Shown: positions 50,091 to 60,900 of the stretch, in pieces
Position numbering within the stretch: the first letter of the stretch is position 1
Layout: every line of letters begins with the position of its first letter
From: Haemonchus contortus
Taxonomy: Eukaryota; Nematoda; Chromadorea; Rhabditida; Trichostrongylidae
DNA length: 64,000 nucleotides
Reading direction: 5' to 3'
Assembly (NCBI GenBank): GCA_000469685.2
Contig: LS997566.1
Coordinates: 22,077,432-22,141,431, forward strand
Translations under genes and position numbers: made by a program
The notes under the pieces: model-generated
The model's input: only the letters and a program-made list of their open reading frames with translations
Database searches by the model: none
What the model was told of the DNA's origin: nothing

Positions 50091-53000
50091 GGTGGGGATC
50101 GAGCGGTTGAAAAATTGCTCGATAAGCACTCTCATTTGATATTATCGCTTCTACATACTTCTGAATGAAGGGACATCTATCAAAATATTTCAAAATAATG
50201 GAAAGAAACAATAGTAAACAAATTAAAATTCTCACCAGCATATAGAAATCATCTAATCCTATACTGTAAACAATTGCATGGAACTCCATTATCCATGTGA
50301 ATGCAACGGGAGCAAGTGGAACGAAGTCGATGCATCTCGATGTCACCGCCTTATACTTAAATAGGAAAGTACAGCTAATGTAGATGAAGATAATATTATT
50401 TTTCCGCTGCTTTATCAGTTGCTCTTTCAAAAATAGTGGTGATATTTGAACGTCTTTTCAACTTTTCCTTTTGCTTAATGGAATTGCCAATTATTGACAA
50501 TCCAAAAGTTTCTTTGAAAACCTCGAAAGCCTAGTTGAAGCTCCCGTAAAGTTTTATTGCTCGAGCAGTCACTTTACAAGGGTCGTCATTTCTTGAAATA
50601 CACGAAATTCCGTACCGATCAGTGTCACTTTGCCGAGAAGTACTGTGAGGCTCCAAAACTTCATTATAGATGATTGAGATACTCGAACAAGTGTTCTAAG
50701 TTTTTTTTAAATATTTTATTCGAACCCAGATTCTTATTACAACAGTCTTCATTAAAATCTGACACATGCAATCGAAGTACAGGGCAGAAGAAATGGAGGT
50801 GCATGTCGAATAAATCTGTCAAAACGGCTACTCACCAACCAGAACCATAAGGAATTTGAATAAAGAGTTGCTCAAGGAGCTCGAGTTGTATTTTGTAGTT
50901 GAAATGGGCGAAATCCGACAATAGGGATGACAAATTGTTCCGATCAAGCTCTACGGTGAGGGCTCTAGCCTCGAGAGTAGGATTACTATGTAGGAAATGG
51001 CGAACAGGAGTGTTGCTCTGTTGCATTTTATCGAATACAAGGTGAGGGAGTAATGCTAGCTGAGGGGGTAGTTAGTAATGACTTCTCATATGCATTGCGG
51101 TAATTGATCGCTTCGATTCATGTCTCACAATAAGTTCATCACTTCTTTCGCTTAACATTTCTGGGCGAATCTCCTCCTAACTAAATGTCGATCACCTCGC
51201 AGATTTCGCGGAAAATCAAATCTTCATCTTCTTCACAAAATCTTTAAGAATTCTCCCGATAAGAATTCTCCCGATTGCCACTTAGGAGGGCTGTGTGGGA
51301 TATGGAAACGTTTGTGTGTGACGGAGGTTGCTGTACAGGTGACGCTAGATCAACCAAGCGAAAACAAAATTCTAAAGCCATGATCGCGGAGACATCGAAC
51401 AGCACTATATTGGTGTCATCCAAAATAATTCGCTGTTCCCCGTAATGAGTTCTCGCTTCCATGAGTCGTCCCTTTCAGAGGCCTCAAAAACACATAAAAT
51501 TGAGAGCCTTTCTCGACTTCAGTATCTGCAGCTTCGAGGTGAGCCGACCATCGACTTACAGTCGTACGGCCGACGAGCATGCTCCTCCCCTCAATGCAAA
51601 GTTGCTGCTGGAGAAGCGAAAGCTAAAGCCGCGGCAAGCTTCGCATGACGTCTTTACTATATCTTCTAAGCGGTCGCTTATTCCTCCAAAAGCAAAAGGA
51701 ATAGGAGGACGACGGGCCGAGTGAGTTCTTTCATCTGCAATATTAATCACACATTTCCTTATGTGTTTTCCATATTCATAATGCCGGAGGAAAAGGGAAG
51801 TTAAACTTTGAGTTTGTAGTGAAGGCTTTAAACTCCTTATGGCCTTTTACTTTGGTCCACTCAGTAACGATCAAAGCTGCAGTTGTTAACGAAACAAGCG
51901 TGCAGTGAAGTTCAAAAAAATTCAAGCGCAAATAGTACTTACGATTAAGTAAGGGCAAACGAGTGATCCAGCTATTTGTGCTGCCGACGCGATACTTCCA
52001 GTCGCCTGCAATGAGGTACATGTGGTGTTGAGATACCCATTGTCCTATTTCTAGCTTCACTAGTATACATATTTGTAAGGAAAGTCTTCGAAGTAGAATC
52101 TCCTTTATGAAATTCTGGAGTCAAGGGTGAATATTTATAGAGTTTATGTTTACTTCCTCACTAGTTCATTGCAAACAAAGTGACTGCTTCGTCATCACAG
52201 AGGTGCCAAGTTATGACTCATGATTACAATGAAGGGCAGGGATTGACACTAAAAATCCCTTTTCTAACTCAGCAAATATTCATTAATATAAATGCAGATT
52301 TTCCTTTACTACTAATTTAGATAACCGAAACTTTTTTTAGTTCTGATATGGCCGACGTTTTGGGATCCGGATAAGATGAAGTACTTGACTTCGATTCCGT
52401 TACTTAAAGTTTGCAACTGTTCGTAATTCCAGAAATCGGTGAATCCGCTACAAAACGTTGAGCTAATATCTTGAAAGGCGGCCACATTCCCTTGCTTCCT
52501 GCTTCCTTCGAGGACACCGCTTGTCGGTTGATGGGGGAGGGGGGAAATGAAGAAGAGAAAGGAGACTTCAGTGATAATTAAGGAGCAAAAAAAGTCGAGA
52601 AATAAACAGAGCAGAACAGGAGGGCCCATGCAAACAAAGTTTCCACAGTTCTCGCAGACCACTACAAACTCAACACTGCTGCTCACTATTCATAAGATCG
52701 CGCCATCGTTCGAAAAGTCATATAGTTTTGGAAGTTGTGGGAACATAGTGAACGAATATGAGGAACGTATGTACATACATATTTGTGAGGTAGCTCTACA
52801 TGCAGCTTGTAGTATTGCTGTTCCACCTCAAGGAGCAGGGCCCGGCCGCCTCTTCGGAAACAAAGTCTGATTTTTTGTGTTTGAGTTCTTCTTGGCTAAA
52901 CGCACTTACTGTGAGTCATACCCTACCCTCTTACTTTCATATGCCCATGGCAAAAACCAAATTGCGTCTACTGCAAGTCCGATGTGAAAAGTTACGTTGG

Positions 53001-53648
53001 CTGGATGGTTCGCGCAAAGATATGTACAGTTACATACATGTCACTATTCCACAAAAACAAACTTAAACGCAAACTCTCTAATTGAGTGACCTCCTCATCT
53101 CGACACAGAAGACATTTTGGCTTTGTAGAAGGTCTATATTGCTTCAAGACAGTCGTCAGTCGACTATGTCTTTTCCGGGAAAATATTCATTACTTCACAT
53201 TAATAACTCCCCTAAAGGTTATTAAAGAATCCCCTGACTAATCCGACTTGCGCGTCTAATAGAATTTAATAGTCCCACTAATCACTGTTACACTTCAAAT
53301 GTGACATATTAGAAGTAGAAAGATAAGAAAATCATCTGTCAAGCAATACCATTGAAAAACCGTGTAAATATCATTACCTGTTTGCCATCATCTTCATTCA
53401 TTCCTTGAATATAGTAAAATAGAAGGAAAATGACGGTAGCTATGAGAATGACAAGTCGAATGAGCCGTCGCTAAATTCCATGTACAATAATGAAACCCCT
53501 CGTGCAAAAACACCTAATCCCTACCTTTTTCGAACGATAGAATATCAACGCAATTAGAAAAAAGCTCTGCATTATGACAGCGTAGGTTTGTAGAAGGATG
53601 AGCTTCGTGTCCTGGATGAAAATGGAGTACCGCAGCCATAACCCAGAC
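50074..53648 (-). CDS. SWEET-family sugar transporter (SLC50, MtN3/saliva), first exon not in view
   Basis: Minus-strand exons in order: 53525-53648, 53378-53470, 51943-52005 and 50236-50355; all later junctions are phase 0. Landmarks: WLRYS followed by IQDTKLILLQ (TM2-TM3, the WLRYG motif of SWEETs), RRLIRLVILIATVIFLLFYY (TM3/4 region), ATGSIASAAQIAGSLVCPYL (TM5) and IDFVPLAPVAFTWIMEFHAI (TM6). SWEETs are seven-helix facilitators for sugars. The first exon (TM1) is not found between 53649 and 54309, and the LTR element occupies the next 9 kb. The 3' end is ambiguous. Reading through the last GTGAGA donor adds a seventh hydrophobic helix and a stop at 50074. Splicing the 59-bp interval gives a 14-residue tail ending at 50132 and no seventh helix. 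Confidence 0.8.
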
Positions 53649-54311
53649 CTGGTATTTCAGTTTTATGGATTATTTCTGTACAGAGCCTACAAATTTTTTC
53701 GGCGCCTTTTTCAATTGTTATTTAAATACGATAACAATAATAATAAATAATTCAATTAAATAGATTAGAGACAGAAAATGGAGAAAGATCAGTAATGAAC
53801 ATTCAAGAAGTTGCAAAATGAAGATACAGATTTTTCAGACGATCCGGAAGCATGGGTGTGAAAAACTCAAGACATAAATTTTGGAAACGTCCTTGCATGT
53901 TGATGGCGCATTTCATCTGTTGAAGCATATCAATACCTCCCGCTCTTGGCGTTAGTTTCTCGTTGTGGCTTTGATTCCATTGCCATTTTTTATTTCTGTC
54001 TCGAGGCTAACCGCAAGCTTCTTCTGATGCGAAAGTCGGGGCATACTCCTTCATGTTCTTTTGATGAGAAAAATACTCTGAACACTCTTAAGCGAAAAGA
54101 TCACCAGGTCACATAGATGTCCCTATAATCGGAGGAAGAGAGACCTAAAATACGCCGCTCGAGAATCGTTAGTATTCCTTGGTACACATGCAACATCGGA
54201 ATTGGTGGAATGGTGGGAATACAATTCGATAAAGTTCTTGCTTAAAGATAAAGGATAAAATTCTGGGGCGTTAATCAGTTCCGTCTCAGGGATGCATCTA
54301 CACTTCGACTT
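53649..54311. other. Interval upstream of the visible SWEET exons
   Basis: I searched this for a membrane-segment exon on the minus strand and found none. It is AT-rich near 53720-53770. If the SWEET first exon lies beyond the window, this interval is intronic. Confidence 0.45.
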
Positions 54312-54406
54312 CCATTCAGACTAGTAGTGACGTATTGAATGCATATGTGGTCTAAGCAATGACTTGCAGTGGCCAGCCGAGAACAAGTCAGTACTTTTAT
54401 CCTCCT
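54312..54406 (-). mobile_element. tRNA-derived SINE, copy 3, left part (interrupted)
   Basis: This aligns with the complement of the SINE body at 2521-2750 (CCATTCAG, GTGGCCAGCCGA, GTCAGTACTTTTATCC). The alignment stops exactly at the LTR retrotransposon and resumes after it at 63671, showing that the retrotransposon inserted into the SINE. Confidence 0.82.
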
Positions 54407-54622
54407 TGTTCTGGCATAGGCCAGAACCCGCGGTCACCCCCGCTCCTTAGGGGCGGGGCTTAACACGCACTCTTGTCTTGTACGCCACCCTTGAGCAGGG
54501 TCTTTGTGTTTGGTCTCAAATAAATTGTAACTGAACCACCGTTTTCTACTTGTTCGTTTAACAGAGAGATAATAATCTCTCTAATTACATCAAAGGCGCC
54601 ACCCTTCCGCCTAGTCACCACA
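54407..54622 (+). repeat. 5' LTR (216 bp)
   Basis: TGTTCTGGCATAGG at the start, CACCACA at the end. Near the start, CTGGCATAGGCCAG and CCCCGCTCCTTAGGGGCGGGG form short palindromic stretches. A polyadenylation signal AATAAA lies at 54519-54524. The sequence is identical to the 3' copy. Confidence 0.95.
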
Positions 54623-54627
54623 TTTTT

Positions 54628-54639
54628 TGGTGCATCGGC
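54628..54639 (+). other. Primer-binding site, tRNA-Gly
   Basis: TGGTGCATCGGC starts five bases after the 5' LTR and is the complement of a tRNA-Gly 3' end (GCCGATGCA plus CCA), over 12 nt. This assigns the reverse-transcription primer; the tRNA sequence is from general knowledge of animal tRNA-Gly(GCC). Confidence 0.75.
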
Positions 54640-54786
54640 TAAAGCCGTTATAAGGTCAGCAAATCGCCTGTCCTTGGGACTCAGTCAGCCCAAAAAACCG
54701 CAAACAACAGCTTTGCGAAGAACAGCGTTATTGCGTTGTTGTTTGTTGAATTCCTAGTCGAATTTAACAGACGTATCTCATTTTAT

Positions 54787-54936
54787 CGCTCGAAAGCAGC
54801 GAATTACTTGCTAATTCCTTCGGATTTAGCTTATCTTTTCCTTGTTGAAGGGCAATCGCTCGAAAGCAGCGTACTTTTACTTGCTAAATCACAGCAAGTA
54901 CACTATCACTAATAAAACAACCGCTCAACAGCAGCG
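54787..54936 (+). repeat. Three copies of a short hairpin-like repeat in the element leader
   Basis: CGCTCGAAAGCAGCG occurs at 54787-54801 and 54857-54871, and the variant CGCTCAACAGCAGCG at 54922-54936, spaced 70 and 65 bp. Each can form a CGCT/AGCG stem with a 7-nt loop, and the first two are followed by ACTTGCTAA. It lies between the primer-binding site and the gag start, where packaging or translation signals of retroelements usually sit. Confidence 0.8.
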
Positions 54937-54964
54937 AAGTAAAGGAAATAAGTAGAGATTCAAT

Positions 54965-57900
54965 ATGGCACTCTACTTTTACAAGAAACCAATTATTGCT
55001 AGCGCCACAGCCCTAGCCACTTTATTACAAAAATATCAGTGCTATGGAGCAAACCTAGAGTACCCGGAAAACGAGGAAGAACTCTACGAAAGAGCTCTTG
55101 CAAATGTTACTCTTCTATCCTCAGCACTTAGTCGTATAAGAACTGCTGTCGAAACTATACAAGAAAGAGTCGACAAAATAGAAAACCACTATGCCAATGC
55201 AAAAAAGACCGACCAAAAAGAACTCATTGTAGAGATTCAGGAAATTGAAAAAGAATCTCAATATCCGCAACATTTGGCGAGCGCCGAAGCTTTTATTCAC
55301 ATACTGGAAGCTCAGTTAACTGAGGCTAAAGTAAATTTAGCAAAAGCACAAAGGAAGCTCAAATTACCTTCCGCCAATAATGACAGTGAAGGTTCATCAA
55401 CCCATAATAGTAACCAAACAAATTGGTCTCAAGGAAACTCGGAGGAGCCGAATTCTGAGAGCACCTCCACGATGCGGTCAATCAAACCGCCCAATATCAG
55501 CCTGCCGAAATTTTACGGTAGCGAAGAAGAATTCCCAGAGTACTGGGCAGTTTATGATTCCCTTATTCACTCAAGCAATGACCTTAGCACAATTGAGAAG
55601 ATTGTTCTACTCAAAGACAGCTTGAGAGGGAAGGCCGAAAGAGCCATCAAAGGAATACAGCCGATAGCAAAGAATTATGAGTGGATCGTACAGACACTCA
55701 AAGACAAATTCGGCAACCGACCGGTCAACAGGTCAAAAATAATACGGAAACTCTTCGATTTAAAAGCTGCCGCGCACAATGCAAAAAGCTGTGATGACTG
55801 CTTGGACTCCATCAAAGCACTTGTGAACCAAATGGTCTCCACGGACTATGACATCAGAGCCAATAGCGAACCTATGTGGACTGAAACCATAATAAAAAAG
55901 TTCCCTTACACAGTAATAAAGGACGTCCTAGCAAAATATCAGGACGACAAAAATATTACAATGGGGAATCTCATAACCCTGTTGGAAAAAGAAATATCTT
56001 CCAAACTCTTCGTCGAGACACACTGGGGCTCCAACAGAGAGTATACCAAGGAAACTAGGTCCACTAATGAACCTAAAACACAAAACCAAAGGTTCACCCA
56101 GACCTGCGTCTTCTGCGGACGCAACAATCACCATTCTGCCTTGTGCAGAACAGTCACCGATATCCAAAAAAGGCGCGATATCGCCAAGGAAAAACGTCTT
56201 TGTTGGAAATGTTTCAACAGTAACCACTCAAGCAATCAATGCAGCAAGCCTAGTTGTCCCAGGTGTGGCCAAAAACATCACCAAAGCATATGTCTGGCGA
56301 GCAGACCAGTCGGCACGAATGTCAGAGCCCCACCGGCAAATCCCAGGCCAACTAGAAATGAGTCTAATCAACAAAACTATGGCAGCAGGCCACAGCAGTC
56401 TGATACCAGGCCTTACAACCGTTATAGCAATGATGCAAGGAGAACACAACAGACCAACACACAGGTCACTCAAGTTGAGCAGGATTACGACCGCTCTGCA
56501 ATCGACACCAGTAAAAATGAACAGCTGATTCTTATGACAGCAGAAGGCAACCTCTGGAATAACAGAAGCGAAAGATTTGAAAAAGTGCTCTTCTTCTTCG
56601 ATACTGGAGCTCAGAAAACTATAATTGAAGAAAACTTAGCAAATGATTTTGAGCTCCCAAAGCTCTCCACAGAGACCTGCATAATGTCAGGCATCGGAGG
56701 ACACGTAGAACGATTTAGTAGCACAACTGTGCCTCTGAAAGTTCAAACAGCATACGGAAAAGAGGTGCGCTTTACTGTACAGACCAAACCAGTCATAACT
56801 GGTGGATTCTCTTCAGTCAAGTTAAGTCAGCAAGACGCCAATTTCCTCGAGCAGCACCAAATCTGCATCGCAAATTCAAAGTTCCAAGGAGAACAGCAAG
56901 TCCCCAAAATTTTAGTCGGACTTGACAGATATTATGACTTAGTTATGGAAGATGAGGTTCCACAGAGCACCCCTTCAGGATTGCGTATTGCAAAAACCCT
57001 TTTTGGGCCAGCAATTTATGGTCGCGGCAAGTTAGATAGTCCTGCAGGAAGCCAACCTATTTCCTTCGGATTGACGGCTATTCATGAAGGCTCGGAGAGC
57101 CAAATGTTAGAGAAACTCTTTGAACTTGAGGGCCTCGGAATTTCTTCCGATGACTGTGCTTCGGACGATAAAGTTCAGCAGTATTTCGAAAACTACTCAA
57201 ACTCAATATCGTTTGATAATGGCTATGTCACAGCACCATTTCCCCTAAAATGCAATGTTGCACAATTAGAGGACAACTATTCTGTCGCTATCAAACGACT
57301 GGCATCTCTTCAGAATCAGTTAAAAATGCACAGTGACCAGGCGTTCTGGTATTCTAAGATCCTTAACGACTACGAAAACCAAGGAATAATCGAACGAGTT
57401 TTCGAAAAAGATCAAGATGCTGTAGGCACGTACTACATGCCTCATTCAGCCGTGTGGCGGCCCCATAAGGCAACACCCCTGAGGATAGTATTCGATGCCT
57501 CATCTAAGAAAAGGGGACAGTTCTCGTTGAATGATGTCATTCACAAAGGCGAATCATTCGTGAACAAAATCCATGACATTCTCATTTCAAGTCGCTTCAG
57601 CAAATACTTGTTACTCTGCGACATCGAGGCCGCGTTCACACAGATTAGGCTTAAAGACGTACATAAAGACTTATGCCGCTTTCTCTGGGTAAAAGATACC
57701 ACTAAGCCTATTATGAGGTCGAACATAATAGAATACCGCTTTAATCGCTTACCATTCGGTATCACTGCGTCACCCAGTATACTAAATATGGCGCTCCTAG
57801 CATTCTTACGATCGGAAGGGACCGAGTTATCAGCAGAAATAAGCAGAAATCTATATGTAGACAACATTCTACTCCAAGCACAAACTGAAAGGCAGGCTCT

Positions 57901-60900
57901 TCAAAAATACGAAGAATCGAAGACCTTGTTCTCAAAAATCGGTATGAATCTCCGAGAGTACATTTCTAACTCAAACAATGTCAACATGGCCATACCAAAA
58001 AACGACCGGGCTCCATCTGGCGGAATGAAACTTCTTGGCGTTCATTATGATACGGAGAACGACCGCTTCACCGTAAAGACAAACTTCGAAATGAAGACGA
58101 CGCTGACGAAAAGAGATATAGTTAGCCAAATAAATTCTGTGTACGACCCGCTCGGTGTTGTTGGTCCTCTATTAATTGGACTAAAATCTTTAATGAGGGA
58201 AATCTTTATCAGGCATCCAAGTTGGGATGACCGCATCTCTACAGAATTCCACAAAAAATGGAATACGTTATGTGCAGCAGTCAACAATGCTGAGATAACA
58301 ATCCCAAGAGTTCTCAGCGCAGAAAATAAACCTCTTAAAGATGTTTGTCTATGGGTCTTTGCGGATGCAAGCAAGGAAGCTATAGCGACATGCTCCTACA
58401 TAGTTTTTCAAGACAAAACAACTTCCCCTCTTGTAAGTGGAAAAACCAAGTTGTCGCCAAAGAAAACACCACAAACCATTCCCAGGTTGGAACTTCTAGG
58501 AATACTTATCGCTCTTCGTCTTGGATGTTCTATCCTAAGGACGAATAACTACCTCATTAGAGAAATAGCAATCGTGAGTGATAGCGAAATAGCACTCTGC
58601 TGGTTGAAGTCAAACCGAAAATTGCCACTATTCGTAGCAAACCAACGCGACCGAATCACGGCATTGAAAGCTAGCCTTGAAGACAAGAAATGCAACGTGC
58701 AATTCATGCATGTGCCCACCAACTTGAACCCCGCCGATGCCGGTACCAGAGGACTGAGCTCCAAACAAATATGCGACCATATGTGGATCCAAGGCCCTAA
58801 ATGGCTGTCGAACAGTAAGACAGCAACGTTGGTCAGGCCAATCGATCAAATTACAGCTCAAGAAAATGAAAGCAATACAATTCACGTTGAGCTGACAAAT
58901 GCCACGACATCCAGTCAGGATCAAAACGAAACGTTTATTAACGTACGTCGCTTTTCGTCCCTGAAAATATTGCTACGTACAGTAGCCAGAATAGGGAAGT
59001 GCCTTCTCAAATGGGTCAATCGCACCAACGATAAAAACGTGGTCCAAATCAAACTCTGCTGGGCAAACAGGTTCGAAGTAGACCCACAGATATCGGCCCA
59101 TGATATTCGTACAGCAGAAAGTACTATAATACAGCAGATTCATAAAGGGATCGACTGCAAAGAGCTACAGAAACGATTCCATCATCACAAAATCATACGA
59201 GATTGTGATGGGATCATTAGACATGCATCGAGGCTGCAGAACTCAGTGCTACCCCTAGACGCGGTTTCACCCGTATTTTTACCTCGCGATGTACCCTTCA
59301 CGACACTGGTCTTGCAGGACATACACAGATCTAATGCACACTGTGGTAAAGAGCATACACTTTCACTGCTAAGAAATCGATTCTGGCTACCGCGCCCATC
59401 GAGCTTAATCAGAAAGATCATCGACAACTGCACTGTTTGCAAGCGTTGGCAAGGGTTACCTTTCGGAGCTCCAGAAATGCCACCACTCCCGAATGATAGG
59501 GTCAGAGCGAGCAGACCCTTCGCTAACACAGCTTGTGACTTTATAGGTCCATTTATAACAAAAAGTAACGAAAACATGTATGTCTGTCTCTATACTTGCC
59601 TTACTACTCGCGCTGTGCACCTTGAAGTTGTAGAAAACATGACAACAGGAGCATTTCTCAACAGTTTCATCCGCTTTGTCTCAAGACGCGGTGTGCCTTC
59701 GCTAATGCGGAGCGATTGCGGCTCTAATTTCAAACTTGGCTCGAAAATGATCTCAAAAATGTTTGACTACAGCAACATTGATAACCCTTTGATGTCATAC
59801 TGTGCTTCTGTCGGTATCAGATGGATCTTCAACCCACCAGCAAGTCCATGGATGGGCGGTGTTTGGGAAAGACTGGTTGGTTCAGTCAAAAAGTGCTTGA
59901 ATAAAAGTGTCGGTCGTAGAAAACTATCCTATACCGAAATGAGCACAGCAATGGCAAAAATAGAAGCTATCATTAACACACGTCCTCTGACGAAAATAAA
60001 TTTGACAGACATTTCTGAAATCCCGTTGAGACCGGTCGATTTCCTTCAAGGAAACATGAAATTTTCACTTCCTTGCCCTGACACCCTCACAAATGATGAC
60101 GAAGAGTATGATCCAGACTTGATTCAAACAGTAAAACAAGCCAAAGAAGCGTTAGAATCTTCTGAAAGAATTGCTACCAAATTCTGGGAAAGATGGAGCA
60201 ATGAGTATCTGCTCTGCTTAAGAGATTCGCAGAAACAACATCTCAAACAAAAAAGGCATGTCTCGAGGAATGTTCCTGAAGTCGGAGAGATCGTACTCAT
60301 TAGCGATGATTTCCTGCCTCGCGGCAGCTGGTCATATGGAAAGGTTTGCGAAATAATCACAAGCGGTGATGATCTGGTAAGATCAGCAAAGGTACTGCTA
60401 CCGAATCGAAAGATACTCCATCGCCCATTAAACAGGCTCTACCCTCTTGAAATAAGAAGTTCTGAGATCCCCACTCTACCCAAGCCCGTCGAAAGAGTTG
60501 CAAACACTCCTCGAGTGAAACTAGAAAGAAAATCAAAAAACAGAGCCTACGAAGTTATTCGTGAGTTCGAAAATAACCTCGAAGATACGCAAGATATGGT
60601 AGTTGCAACCGAAATGCAAGTGACACGGTCGACTCATAGGCGACCCATCAATAATAACTCTTCACTATTACCAATGGCAATGCTCATGGCAATAATGCAC
60701 TTAACATCAGCAAATGCTACGAGCATCAAATGTCACCACGGAGAGGTAATCATACAGCCACCGAATAACGAGTACAATCTATGTTTCAACAAAGAATGTA
60801 GAGCATTCACAAATACAACTGGTGAAATAAGATTCAAGTTACCTGTATCACCAGTGAACGCCAAAGTAAACGTGAACCTGAGTGATACCACTTTCTCACA

